This document shows positions 8,427 through 16,352 of a stretch of DNA of 64,000 bases, piece by piece. The stretch is from Halolamina pelagica (GTDB lineage Archaea > Halobacteriota > Halobacteria > Halobacteriales > Haloferacaceae), in the NCBI RefSeq assembly GCF_900115675.1, contig NZ_FOXI01000008.1, positions 38,005 through 102,004 on the forward strand, given 5' to 3'. A program made the translations under genes and the position numbers. The first letter of the stretch is position 1, and the number at the start of each line of letters is the position of its first letter. The notes below the pieces were generated by a model that was not told the origin of the DNA, ran no database searches, and was given only the letters and a program-made list of their open reading frames with translations.

Positions 8427-9301
8427 ATGGGCCACGTCTACTACCACCACCCCGGCGACAAGCAGTTCTCCCTTGACTTCGTCCATCCAGCTCCTGCCAA
8501 AATCGTCTCGAAGATCGTCGACTACGGCGACGACGTCGCTGTGAAGGTCCAGAAATACGATATCGACGAACCGTTCTACGTCATCTACACATCCCGCGTC
8601 GGCGGTGGGCCTGTTCAAGAGATTGATTTTAACCTGAACGAGTCGCTCTCAGAGATGAGTGCCGACAACAGTACCATCATCGTTCGTCTTCTCGAGATTT
8701 ACCGCGCACTTATCGCTCAGAACGAAGAAGAAGAGGGAACTCCCGTTGAGGCGTACAAGAATATCGACGTCGATGCACTGCCGGACGTTCTCGACCGGAC
8801 GTCGTGGGAAGGATCAGCAACAGACGTAGCGGGCCGACTCGCCTCGAACCTGATCCTCAAGCACGCGCTTCCAAATGCCAACCATCGAACCGCTGTTGCG
8901 CTGATTCAGTTCTACCTCCGGCGACTGAATCCGGATTTCGCTATGCCGGAAACCTCTGTAGAGACCGATCCAGAATCCTACGACTGGCGAGAGTGGGTGA
9001 ACGAGTACATCAACGAATCGAAGCGACTGTTGACCGTTCGACGGAAGAACGTCCTCTTCAAGCACTGTATAGCTTCGGTGCGCGGACGCTTGAGCGAAAA
9101 CACGCAGTCGAGATCGATCTGACTGAATACGAGTTGGATATGTACCCAAGTGAGGCGAAAATCGCCTACGCGGAGAAGCACGAAGATCTCTGGGTAACGT
9201 TTGTTGAGGAGGCTGTCGAACGTGCCGGCTATCCGGAGCTAAAAGAGACGTCTGGCCTCTCGAAAGCAGAATTCGCCGAAAAAATCCGAGACCTCAACTA
9301 A
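8427..9301 (+). pseudogene. Fic/Doc-like protein gene, frameshifted
   Basis: The first frame (8427-9122) encodes about 210 sensible residues, including HALPNANHRTAVAL near residue 150. This resembles the Fic/Doc core motif (H-x-F-x-x-G/A-N-x-R) of AMP-transferase or kinase toxins, although the Phe is Leu and the usual Gly is Ala. After VRRKNVLFKH (about 9060) that frame turns into arginine/serine-rich nonsense and stops at 9122. From about 9066 another frame carries on naturally (YSFGARTLERKHAVEIDL) to a stop at 9301. One deleted base near 9060-9068 would restore a single product of about 291 residues. It is therefore probably inactivated, unless frameshifting or sequencing error accounts for it. 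The Fic assignment is moderate. Confidence 0.55.
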
Positions 9302-9310
9302 GCGGTTCTA

Positions 9311-9415
9311 CTAGTCTTGAAGCGTGGCGACTGTTCGGCCCGTTTCCTCGGCCTCTTCGCTGCGCGACATATTGTACGTCGCGAGCGCTTCGTCAACCGC
9401 TTGGTCAAGGCTCAT
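9311..9415 (-). CDS. 34-residue acidic mini-protein
   Basis: ATG 9415 to TAG 9311 encodes MSLDQAVDEALATYNMSRSE followed by EAEETGRTVATLQD. The composition is acidic and helical, with a haloarchaeal look. It could be a tiny antitoxin-like or regulatory peptide. Its start is embedded in TTGGTTAACC, a self-complementary GGTTAACC that resembles one arm of the spaced repeats seen elsewhere. It lies upstream of nothing obvious; the recombinase gene on the same strand is 5' of it. There is no family evidence. Confidence 0.4.
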   Translation of the reverse strand: MSLDQAVDEALATYNMSRSEEAEETGRTVATLQD

Positions 9416-9458
9416 TGGTTAACCTAATCTAGGTTCTCCTCCCGTATAAACGCTTGCG

Positions 9459-10697
9459 TCAATCGATCTGTTCGAGTGCTTCAGTTGCGACATCACCCAA
9501 TTCACCGGCTTCAATATGCGAATACCGTTCACGAACCATCTCCTCCGAGTTATCGAGATAGCGAGCCGCAACAGTGTACCCGAACGCGCGGACTAGCACC
9601 TCGCCCATTCCACGTCGACCACCGTGGGGCGCGAGATAGTCGTGTTTCGGATGGTCGATGTCGATCTCTGCAGCCTCTGAGAGCCGTTGGAGAATCGACC
9701 GTGCGCCGTCCGTCGTGATCGATGGAGGCCGAATGTCCTCATCGAGCGCCAGCAGCAGGTCGCGAGCGTACTCCGCACGGCGTTCAGTGATTGCTTCTGG
9801 GCGTTCCCCTCGATCGGCGAGGTCATCCTGGACGAGCTCTGCGAGCGTCCGTTGGTCGAACGTCGGAAACACCGGCCACTGCTCCGTCGGCGGGTCCATC
9901 AGCTGGCGATAGCTTCGCAGCGGAGAAATCACTGGATCGGGGAGACTCGCGGCGTCCCACTGCTGTTTCTTCCGGTAGACGTCCATACTCCCGTCGTCGA
10001 GGGAGAGATCCTCCCAGCGGACGCCGCGCCGGCGCGGGTCGTTTGGATCTCGGAGGAGTTCGCCAACGCGGACAGCGGTGTACGCGAGGACGAACACCAG
10101 AGCCCGGTCACGAGTCGCCTTCAGCGCTACGTAGCGCGCTCGCTGCTTGTCGAGGGGGTCAGTATCCTCTGGGAGTGTCGTGTACGCCTCGACAGCGTCG
10201 CGGGCCCGTTCGTCGACGTGGCGGGTGAGAGCGTGGCGCTGTTCAGACGTCCAGGCCTGCTGGTCGCCGGGCTTGCGGCCGTCGTCCTCCGGCAGCGGCG
10301 CCATCGCACTCGCCCGCTGGGCGTAATGCGCTTCGAGATATCCCTCGTTGACACACCACCCGCACCACGCAGAGATATAGCGATAATAGGTTTGTACCGT
10401 GTTCTGTTTGAGTCCTCGATCGCCGGCGAGATGCCGGGCGTACTCCCGGAACACGCGTTCGTCGAGGTCCTCGAAGGTGGGGTCGCGGTCGACGTCGTCG
10501 GGGACGATCCCGGTCCAGTCGTCGCCCCCGCGGTCGCCGGCGGCCCACTCGGCGAACCGTTCGAGTTCGCGGGCGGCGTTGCGTCGATAATTCCCGCCGT
10601 CGCCTCCACGGCCTTTCCCCTTGTCCTGGAGGTAGCGCTCGAACGACTCGGAGAGTGAGGTCAATGGCGTCCGTTCCGTCGGTGTATTCCGGTCCAT
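9459..10697 (-). CDS. Tyrosine recombinase (XerC/D or phage-integrase family)
   Basis: This 412-residue site-specific recombinase has an N-terminal SAM-like DNA-binding domain (about residues 12-135, with YLQDKGKG and TVQTYYRYISAWCGWC typical of core-binding domains) and a C-terminal catalytic domain. The catalytic set is visible: Arg210 in TAVRVGELL, a Lys near 243-244 (YRKKQQWD), His358-Gly-Gly-Arg361, and the nucleophile Tyr392 in RERYSHIE. It may resolve plasmid multimers or mobilise the neighbouring accessory genes. No attachment site or tRNA gene was found beside it, so resolution or cargo shuffling is as likely as integration. Confidence 0.9.
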   Translation of the reverse strand: MDRNTPTERTPLTSLSESFERYLQDKGKGRGGDGGNYRRNAARELERFAEWAAGDRGGDDWTGIVPDDVDRDPTFEDLDERVFREYARHLAGDRGLKQNTVQTYYRYISAWCGWCVNEGYLEAHYAQRASAMAPLPEDDGRKPGDQQAWTSEQRHALTRHVDERARDAVEAYTTLPEDTDPLDKQRARYVALKATRDRALVFVLAYTAVRVGELLRDPNDPRRRGVRWEDLSLDDGSMDVYRKKQQWDAASLPDPVISPLRSYRQLMDPPTEQWPVFPTFDQRTLAELVQDDLADRGERPEAITERRAEYARDLLLALDEDIRPPSITTDGARSILQRLSEAAEIDIDHPKHDYLAPHGGRRGMGEVLVRAFGYTVAARYLDNSEEMVRERYSHIEAGELGDVATEALEQID

Positions 10698-10724
10698 AGT
10701 GCTCTCCTGAACTGTTGAACGTAG

Positions 10725-11234
10725 TCAGTCACACAGACAGACGCCGCCTTCCCGAATCTGGCTCACTGCGAACTGATGGACAGCGCCGGCGAGGTCAGTC
10801 ATTGCTTCCGCCTGCTCTTCGGTTGGACGCCCCCCGCCGTAATAACTCTCTGTCCGGTTCTCGCTGTAGAGGTCCTTCATCGCCTCTGCAGTCTCCCGCT
10901 CAAACAGCCCGATCTGGTGGGCACGCTCGTAGCTGAACTGGTGGTCCTGAAAGTCCTGAAGCGTATCGTTCGTCATCGCGAGTGCGTACGCCTCGATCGA
11001 CCGTTCGATCGCGCCGAAACAGACCTCGATGACGGCCGTGTAGTACCCATCCTGTGACTGGAGAGTGTCGACGACCTCGAGGAGGCGGCACGCTTTCGTC
11101 AACTGTGTCTTCCAGTCTTCGTCGGCACTAATCCCGTCCTCGAACGCTGTTCGACCGCGTCCGACCATCTCGAAGGCATCCTGTGCACGGTCGAGTGCTG
11201 TGAGCACAGCGGTCGGGTCCGAGCCGTTACTCAT
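10725..11234 (-). CDS. HEPN-domain toxin candidate of an MNT-HEPN pair
   Basis: The ATG at 11234 overlaps the stop of the nucleotidyltransferase gene by 8 bases and gives 169 residues. The protein is all-helical. Near residue 127 it has ENRTESYYGG, in the place of the HEPN R-x4-6-H motif but with Tyr instead of His. HEPN proteins paired with minimal nucleotidyltransferases act as RNases that are silenced by the partner (HepT/MntA type). The missing His may mean altered activity. It ends in CLCD. The pair is on the minus strand next to the recombinase. Confidence 0.7.
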   Translation of the reverse strand: MSNGSDPTAVLTALDRAQDAFEMVGRGRTAFEDGISADEDWKTQLTKACRLLEVVDTLQSQDGYYTAVIEVCFGAIERSIEAYALAMTNDTLQDFQDHQFSYERAHQIGLFERETAEAMKDLYSENRTESYYGGGRPTEEQAEAMTDLAGAVHQFAVSQIREGGVCLCD

Positions 11235-11922
11235 CAGAGGCTCCTTCCTCCAAGAGGAGGTTCTCGACGGTTTCGAAGTCATTCGTCTTGTAGACCGGAA
11301 TCCCTGAAACGACGATTTCTCGGATGTCTTCGGTGTACGCCGGGATCGCCTGGACGGCCTCGACATCGATATCGTAGGCGTATCGGTCACCATCGAACTC
11401 CGTGTCTTCGAGGTCACGGGCAATGGTGTTCGCTTCTCGTTGGCTTTCGGCCCGCCCAGACCGGGTTAGCACCCAGAGATCGATATCGCTCCGTCGGTCA
11501 GCCTCGCCCCGAGCCACACTCCCATAGAGGATGATGCCGACGACGTCGTTGATGTTCTCACGAAGCTCCGTAACCGCAGCTTTGACGGGTTGATGATACT
11601 CTGGTTGGGGGATCCGAAGGATCGGATCGTCTGGAATCGACAGGCGCTGTCTGTTGATCTGGACGAGTCGCTGGTTGCTTTCGGCCGATTCGATGACCAA
11701 GTTGTTCGCGCTGAGAACGTTTACTGCCCGTCGGACGGACTGGTGTGAGTGACCGATCTGTGTCGCGAGTTCTCGCAGTGAGAAGTCACTGAATCGGTGG
11801 TTTGTTAAAAAGAGAAGGACGTCGCTCGTCGCCTTGTGTTTGAATAAAGTCGGATCTGAAGGGGGTATTGAAAGAGAAATAGCTGCCCCAGACGAATTCG
11901 TACTATTCGTCTCGCGGTTCAT
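11227..11922 (-). CDS. HTH-MNT nucleotidyltransferase antitoxin candidate
   Basis: The 231-residue protein has two domains. An N-terminal winged HTH (about residues 28-80; SLRELATQIGHSHQSVRRAV is its recognition part) is followed by a minimal nucleotidyltransferase domain with the signature GSVARGEADRRSDIDLWV (G-S-x10-D-x-D). MNT proteins of this type can AMPylate the HEPN toxin encoded downstream. I chose ATG 11922 (MNRETN) over 11934 because the TATA-like GTTTATATAG (11953-11944, minus strand) lies at the distance expected for a leaderless transcript starting at 11922. The HTH suggests autoregulation. Confidence 0.8.
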   Translation of the reverse strand: MNRETNSTNSSGAAISLSIPPSDPTLFKHKATSDVLLFLTNHRFSDFSLRELATQIGHSHQSVRRAVNVLSANNLVIESAESNQRLVQINRQRLSIPDDPILRIPQPEYHQPVKAAVTELRENINDVVGIILYGSVARGEADRRSDIDLWVLTRSGRAESQREANTIARDLEDTEFDGDRYAYDIDVEAVQAIPAYTEDIREIVVSGIPVYKTNDFETVENLLLEEGASDE

Positions 11923-11943
11923 GTGCCGTATCACGGACCACTA

Positions 11944-11953
11944 CTATATAAAC
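11944..11953 (-). promoter_or_regulatory. TATA-type promoter of the MNT-HEPN operon
   Basis: GTTTATATAG on the minus strand lies 21 bases before ATG 11922. That places transcription start at or next to the start codon, as in leaderless haloarchaeal mRNAs. Confidence 0.5.
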
Positions 11954-12022
11954 ATTATACGTGAGTCGGAATCAGCCTAAATATTCCTCTGCCAGCAATG
12001 GACGTGCGGAGAACGAGGTCCG

Positions 12023-12562
12023 TCACCTCCGGGCCTCACCACGTTCGGTCGCTGGGGCTAGAAAGTCCCACTCTCGGATGGCAAAACCCACAATTTCGAT
12101 TCGCCGTTGGAGCTGTTCCCACTCACGCGCGATCTCTCGGCGACGATCCTCTTCGGTGACTTCGAGTACCTGGTCAGCGATCGTCTCGCGAAGTTGGTTC
12201 GGTGACTCGACATCGAACTCGTCCTTCCATCCTCGGATCTGAGCGTTCATCTCGGTGAGCCGTTCGGTGAGGTCTTCGACGCTGTGGTCGCTGTCCCGAA
12301 GGCGTATGGCCTCCGTGAGTGCTTGACGACGATAATCGGGGAAGTATGTCGTGTGGCCCCCGGTGTCGTCACGGTGGAGGATGCCGTCGTCGACGAGATG
12401 TTCGAGGACGCGCTTGGTCGGCCCGTGTGACCAGTCTGCTTCGGAGGCGATCCAGTTTGCTGTCCGCGGCTCTGAAACCTGTCGGGCGACCATCCGCACC
12501 CGGTCTTCACCCGTGGGTTGGCGTTCCATCGGGCCCTCTGAAATCGATTCACCTCCAGTCAT
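12023..12562 (-). CDS. Winged-HTH protein, haloarchaeal plasmid type
   Basis: From ATG 12562 the product has 179 residues; MERQ at 12529 is an alternative start. The N-terminal half has a winged-helix layout (RTANWIASEADWSHGPTKRV, then LEHLVDDGILHRD) with a beta-wing (DTGGHTTYFPD). The C-terminal half is a long amphipathic coiled coil (SVEDLTERLTEMNAQIRG and onward) that probably dimerises. It resembles the small HTH-plus-coil regulators common on haloarchaeal plasmids (DUF7342-like, from memory). Its target is unknown. It is flanked by the TA pair and the transposase. Confidence 0.65.
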   Translation of the reverse strand: MTGGESISEGPMERQPTGEDRVRMVARQVSEPRTANWIASEADWSHGPTKRVLEHLVDDGILHRDDTGGHTTYFPDYRRQALTEAIRLRDSDHSVEDLTERLTEMNAQIRGWKDEFDVESPNQLRETIADQVLEVTEEDRRREIAREWEQLQRRIEIVGFAIREWDFLAPATERGEARR

Positions 12563-12604
12563 AGAACACCGTTCGTACTTTGTCGTAATATAGATCACAG
12601 GCAT

Positions 12605-13106
12605 CTAGTCTATCACGAAAACGGCCCTCGCCATCTCCACGGACTCGGCTGAGGAGACCCAGAGCTATCTCGAACCCCGTTCTTGGCGGTGCTACCCCGG
12701 GGAAGCACCGTTCTGAGCCGGTTGCAGCATTCATGCTTCACCGACGGCGTCGGGGTACTTCAAAGTGGTCGTGATTACCGGCGTAATCAGGACCACTTGT
12801 AGTATTTGGCTCATCGGGAGAATTCGGAGGTCTAGAGTCTCTTAACGCCGTAAATCCGTAATACAGTAGAATGTATATCGTATATCGCTATACAAAATTT
12901 TACGCCTCGCGCAGTGTGCAGTTTCGGAGGATAGGCCAGTTCCAAGTCGAATCTCCGCCGGTTCGTGGTCTATTTCCCAACGAATCGCTCGATTCCTGTT
13001 CATTCAGAACGAGATAATCGGACGAGCATGGGAAATTGCGCGGATTTTTGTGCTCCTACAGAGCGTCGCCACTCCCAAGCGGTGACCCCGGTGGAGAATC
13101 GGTCAC
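12605..13106. other. Gene-free stretch between HTH gene and transposase
   Basis: No convincing ORF is present; a minus-strand 61-codon frame overlapping the HTH gene lacks a credible start and composition. The stretch contains a strong stem-loop (12763-12798), an AT-rich section near 12840-12900, and presumably one end of the insertion sequence close to the transposase stop codon. I could not match terminal inverted repeats by eye. Confidence 0.5.
12763..12798. repeat. 16-bp stem, 4-base loop hairpin
   Basis: The arms 12763-12778 (AAGTGGTCGTGATTAC) and 12783-12798 (GTAATCAGGACCACTT) are inverse complements with one mismatch, separated by CGGC. It has no run of T after it, so it is not a typical archaeal terminator. 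It could be a recombination or protein-binding site, or an element end. Confidence 0.6.
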
Positions 13107-14729
13107 TCAGTCGGGCGGAATCAATGCCGAAACGACGATCTCGACACACTCACCCGCAGTCAGGACCGGCGCATAGTCCATTTCGCCATCGACGCCCGCT
13201 TTCAGCAGGAAATCCGTGAGTCGCCAGATATTGTAGAGGAGTACGGCGAACACGAAGTAGAACAGCCGGACGCGGTAGTCTTTTGAGGAGGTCTTCGCGA
13301 GGAAATCGCCCTTGATAGACTTGTACTCGTTTTCGATCTGCCAGCGGCGGCTGTAGCGGCGACAGAACGACTCGGCCTCATCGGGGCCGACTCGGAGATT
13401 CGTGGCGAAGACAGTCGTCCCCTCACCACTCGTCGACGGCACGTACAGAAACTGCATCGAGTGACTTCCCGATTCGACGTGAACGGACGCTGATTCGACC
13501 GCTACGTTTTGTCCATCGGCATCCATTGTTTCGATGACCTCCCGCTCAGTGCTATTGATCCGTGTGGGAACGAGGTAGTTCACGCCGAGATTCGAGAGTG
13601 TCTGGTAGACTCGCTTAGAATCGAACTCCCGGTCACAAAGCACCGTCTCTACGGGGACGTGTTCTTTCGCTCGTTGAACGAGCCGCCGAACTACACGGTG
13701 AACCTGATTCGGCGGATTCCTATCCCACGCTGAGCTCTCCCGAATCGGCTCCACAGCGAGCACGAGCGGGATGTTCTCGCCGACAATCGAGAGCGTCGCG
13801 AACTTGAAAACCCGTTCTTCTTCACCTTTTGTACCGCTGACCATCGGCATCGCCTCGACCTCGCCGTAGTAAGGAACTGTCGTGACGTCGATCGCGGCCG
13901 TCACGGGTCGTCGGAACGAGGCTTCCTCCCCGATTACCGAGAGTAGTCGGTCGCTGGCCCGGTCGAACCCCTCGATCAGCGCTTCCGGCTCAAATTGCTT
14001 GACCGCCCGCAAGTGCGTGTCCCCGTGTGGACCATATTCTTCGCCACGCCTGTACTGGAAGCGAGCAGCTCCCTGCGCAGTGCCACAACCAACCATCCCC
14101 ATGAACGTCTGTAGCTCGAAGAACTGCGTATCCTCGTAGGAGGCGTTCTGCGCTCGATCAGAATCGAATCCGTCAAATCCGTGGTCCCGTGCGAGGCGTG
14201 TCGTCCGGTGAACCTGCTCGTCCGAAAACTCAGTGCCTGTAGAGTGGGTTTGCTCATCGTCGTCGGCCGACTCTGGGTTCGAGTCAGTGACCTCCTCTTT
14301 CGGACGCACCACGGGGACAGGAGGTCCGTAGTCGTGGACCTCTTTGACGACGAAGTGAGCGGCGACGGTCACGTATTCGCGGACCCCATCGTCGAAGCGC
14401 TTGCGCCAAGTGCGCGAGAGAACCGACTCGTCAGGAACGTGGTCTAGCCCGAACGGTTCGGCGAGCTCCTGATGCGTTTCGAGAGTCCGATAGCTGTCGC
14501 CGGTAATCTCCCGATACATAAACAGCCGGAGCATCCCCTGGAACGAATCGGATGCCGGGTGCCAGTCCGGGTAGCCGTCTTGGAGATGTTTTGTGTAGAG
14601 CGTGACGCCGCTCACCGCAGCTCGGAGACACGCTCGATCTCGCAGTGTTTCGCTGAGCTCGATTCCGGTTTTATAGGCGTGGGTCAGCCGGCGGGCACGG
14701 TCCGACAGCGGGTCCAAGATCTCTGACAT
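13107..14729 (-). CDS. IS4-family transposase
   Basis: The 540-residue DDE transposase has catalytic carboxylates in TAIDVTTVPYY (first Asp) and VLCDREFDSKRVY (second Asp). The IS4 signature Y-x2-R-x3-E-x6-K is present in RRYSRRWQIENEYKSIK. An acidic low-complexity insert (about residues 145-175) makes it longer than the usual 400-450. The start ATG at 14729 is preceded by an AT-rich segment suited to a promoter. The frame is intact, so the element may be active. Terminal inverted repeats and target duplications were not identified by eye, so element boundaries are uncertain (roughly 12.9-14.85 kb). Confidence 0.88.
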   Translation of the reverse strand: MSEILDPLSDRARRLTHAYKTGIELSETLRDRACLRAAVSGVTLYTKHLQDGYPDWHPASDSFQGMLRLFMYREITGDSYRTLETHQELAEPFGLDHVPDESVLSRTWRKRFDDGVREYVTVAAHFVVKEVHDYGPPVPVVRPKEEVTDSNPESADDDEQTHSTGTEFSDEQVHRTTRLARDHGFDGFDSDRAQNASYEDTQFFELQTFMGMVGCGTAQGAARFQYRRGEEYGPHGDTHLRAVKQFEPEALIEGFDRASDRLLSVIGEEASFRRPVTAAIDVTTVPYYGEVEAMPMVSGTKGEEERVFKFATLSIVGENIPLVLAVEPIRESSAWDRNPPNQVHRVVRRLVQRAKEHVPVETVLCDREFDSKRVYQTLSNLGVNYLVPTRINSTEREVIETMDADGQNVAVESASVHVESGSHSMQFLYVPSTSGEGTTVFATNLRVGPDEAESFCRRYSRRWQIENEYKSIKGDFLAKTSSKDYRVRLFYFVFAVLLYNIWRLTDFLLKAGVDGEMDYAPVLTAGECVEIVVSALIPPD

Positions 14730-14854
14730 CGTTTTTCAGTTGTATAGATGTTACAAAAATATGCGAATATGTTATTTATGTAGTCTAGTCTGGCTCAAAT
14801 AGTCGGCCCAGTTGTCTCAGGTTGAGTATATTACCATATCATACACGGATACAG

Positions 14855-15157
14855 CTATTCATCCAAATCAATATCGGACCCGGTGTCCGGGTGTCCTACC
14901 AGTAATAAATAAAAACCGGCAGCAAGGAATACGAGCATACCGATTTCAATAACCGTTCTCGCTGTCCCACTCGGATTTCCTAACAAGACAAATAATTGTG
15001 GAGCGTACGTTTGAAATAATAACCCAACCAGCAACAGGACACTACCAATCCGTGTAGGTTGACTCATCCGGGACCAACGGTATGCCCAAGCAACACCGGC
15101 ACCGAGTAATAAAATCGTTCCGAGTACCGTCCGGAGGGTAAGTTCGAGCGGGGCCAT
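14855..15157 (-). CDS. Small three-helix membrane protein downstream of the halocin gene
   Basis: The 100-residue protein has three hydrophobic helices (about residues 5-25, 37-58 and 70-87) and an acidic tail (GSDIDLDE). It starts 38 bases after the halocin-like gene stops, on the same strand, so co-transcription is likely. In bacteriocin clusters a small polytopic protein in this position is often the immunity or export factor. That role here is inference only; there is no motif to confirm it. Confidence 0.6.
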   Translation of the reverse strand: MAPLELTLRTVLGTILLLGAGVAWAYRWSRMSQPTRIGSVLLLVGLLFQTYAPQLFVLLGNPSGTARTVIEIGMLVFLAAGFYLLLVGHPDTGSDIDLDE

Positions 15158-15195
15158 TATATCTGAATTTGCGAGGAGATCATAAATCAGTTAGG

Positions 15196-16161
15196 TCAAC
15201 AGAGCGGCTTCGGACCAAGGCATGGGTCGCAGAGAAAGCCCAGCTTTGGGGCTGAAATAATCGCTCCCAAACAAGTCGTACAGGTCTTGAATTCTTTGAA
15301 AACGCCACACAGGGAGCAGGCCGCAAAAATACCTCCATATGCGCGTGCCAACCGGTACCAACAATTCAAGTCTGGCACACATGGGCCGCATGGTAGGAGA
15401 GCGGCGGTTTGGACGCCGTCATTAACCGAGAAGGTGGATACAGCCCCAGAATCATCAGTTTCGTCCTCTATTTCATCAAGTAAGTCACGGTATTCTTCAG
15501 TCGTCAGTGAGGTCTCTTGAGTGTTCAATTCACCACTTTCTGCTGAAGTTGAAACAACATCTGCACGTGCAGTATCTTCTCCAGTGTCAATATAGGTGAC
15601 CGTAGTATAGGTCGGTGGGGAGTCGTCTCGATCGTCCCACCCGAGGAAAGCGTCGGGGATTCGTTCCACATCCTCGTCGGTTTGAAGAGATACGCCCGTA
15701 TCGAAAGGAAGATCGACGGTCCGATAATCGATATCTACATCCCCGACGCCCCGTATTCGAAAGGCAACGGCGTCCTCAGGTTGTTTGTTATAACTATGTT
15801 CAGAGGCGGCATCATTCAGGAGCTGCTGAACATCGCTGTTACCCAGCGCGTCGTCAACTGCTTCTCTACGACGTTTCCCGGCCAGTCGTTGAATGACAAC
15901 CTCTCGTTCGCCGTTAGTGCTATCGCTTCCATCACCAAGATCCTTTTTATTGTCTGCAGTGGCAACTCCCGGCACGAGCGTTGTAGCGATTCCCAGAGAT
16001 CCAATCTTTAGAACTGTCCGGCGGTCAACACCTGGGCGCGGATCGGGACTACTCCGTATATCCGACAATTTTTCCCACGTCTCGGTACAACCACCACCAT
16101 CATCGACAGCGTCGTTCAGTTCGGCTTGGTACTGGTCTGGGTCGGAGTCTGGTTTTTCCAT
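15196..16161 (-). CDS. Halocin C8-like antimicrobial peptide precursor
   Basis: The 321-residue precursor has an unusually long charged N-terminus, then a twin-arginine signal with Arg47-Arg48 (DRRTVLKIGSLGIATTL) and probable cleavage after VATA (residue 69). A long acidic middle part (about 70-245) corresponds to the immunity/propeptide region of proC8. The C-terminal domain (residues 256-321) has ten cysteines at 258, 261, 267, 282, 285, 294, 297, 311, 314 and 321, arranged mostly as C-x2-C pairs around hydrophobic stretches. Halocin C8 is also released from the C-terminus of a Tat-exported precursor and has ten cysteines. Sequence beyond the Cys pattern appears divergent. Cleavage probably falls near SVNDGVQTAALL. 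A three-helix membrane protein follows in the same operon. Confidence 0.75.
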   Translation of the reverse strand: MEKPDSDPDQYQAELNDAVDDGGGCTETWEKLSDIRSSPDPRPGVDRRTVLKIGSLGIATTLVPGVATADNKKDLGDGSDSTNGEREVVIQRLAGKRRREAVDDALGNSDVQQLLNDAASEHSYNKQPEDAVAFRIRGVGDVDIDYRTVDLPFDTGVSLQTDEDVERIPDAFLGWDDRDDSPPTYTTVTYIDTGEDTARADVVSTSAESGELNTQETSLTTEEYRDLLDEIEDETDDSGAVSTFSVNDGVQTAALLPCGPCVPDLNCWYRLARAYGGIFAACSLCGVFKEFKTCTTCLGAIISAPKLGFLCDPCLGPKPLC

Positions 16162-16267
16162 GGTAACACACCACTTGCCATTCTTTCGCGGTTTGTATTC
16201 ATGTTAATTGATGAGTACCCCTCCCAGACTACTCCCACCCCCCTCACTTGCTGAGGGTCCCCCTCAA

Positions 16268-16303
16268 GCTGTACACATACCATTGACATAGTTCGTGTAC
16301 AGC
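16268..16303. promoter_or_regulatory. Perfect 9-bp inverted repeat upstream of HTH regulator
   Basis: GCTGTACAC (16268-16276) and GTGTACAGC (16295-16303) are exact inverse complements with an 18-base spacer (27 bases centre to centre, about 2.5 turns). The site lies between the halocin-like gene (start 16161, leftward) and the regulator gene (start 16353, rightward). It could serve autoregulation or halocin control. Confidence 0.5.
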
Positions 16304-16352
16304 CAATTAACCTCCCCAGAACTGAATACGCTCACGCTACTAGAACCCGCTA

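Noticed and set aside
9459..10697. Integrase marking a tRNA-integrated element
   Set aside because: No tRNA gene or flanking direct repeats were found near the recombinase.
12549..12734. Minus-strand 61-codon ORF overlapping the HTH gene start
   Set aside because: No credible start context, unusual composition, and it overlaps the true HTH start region.
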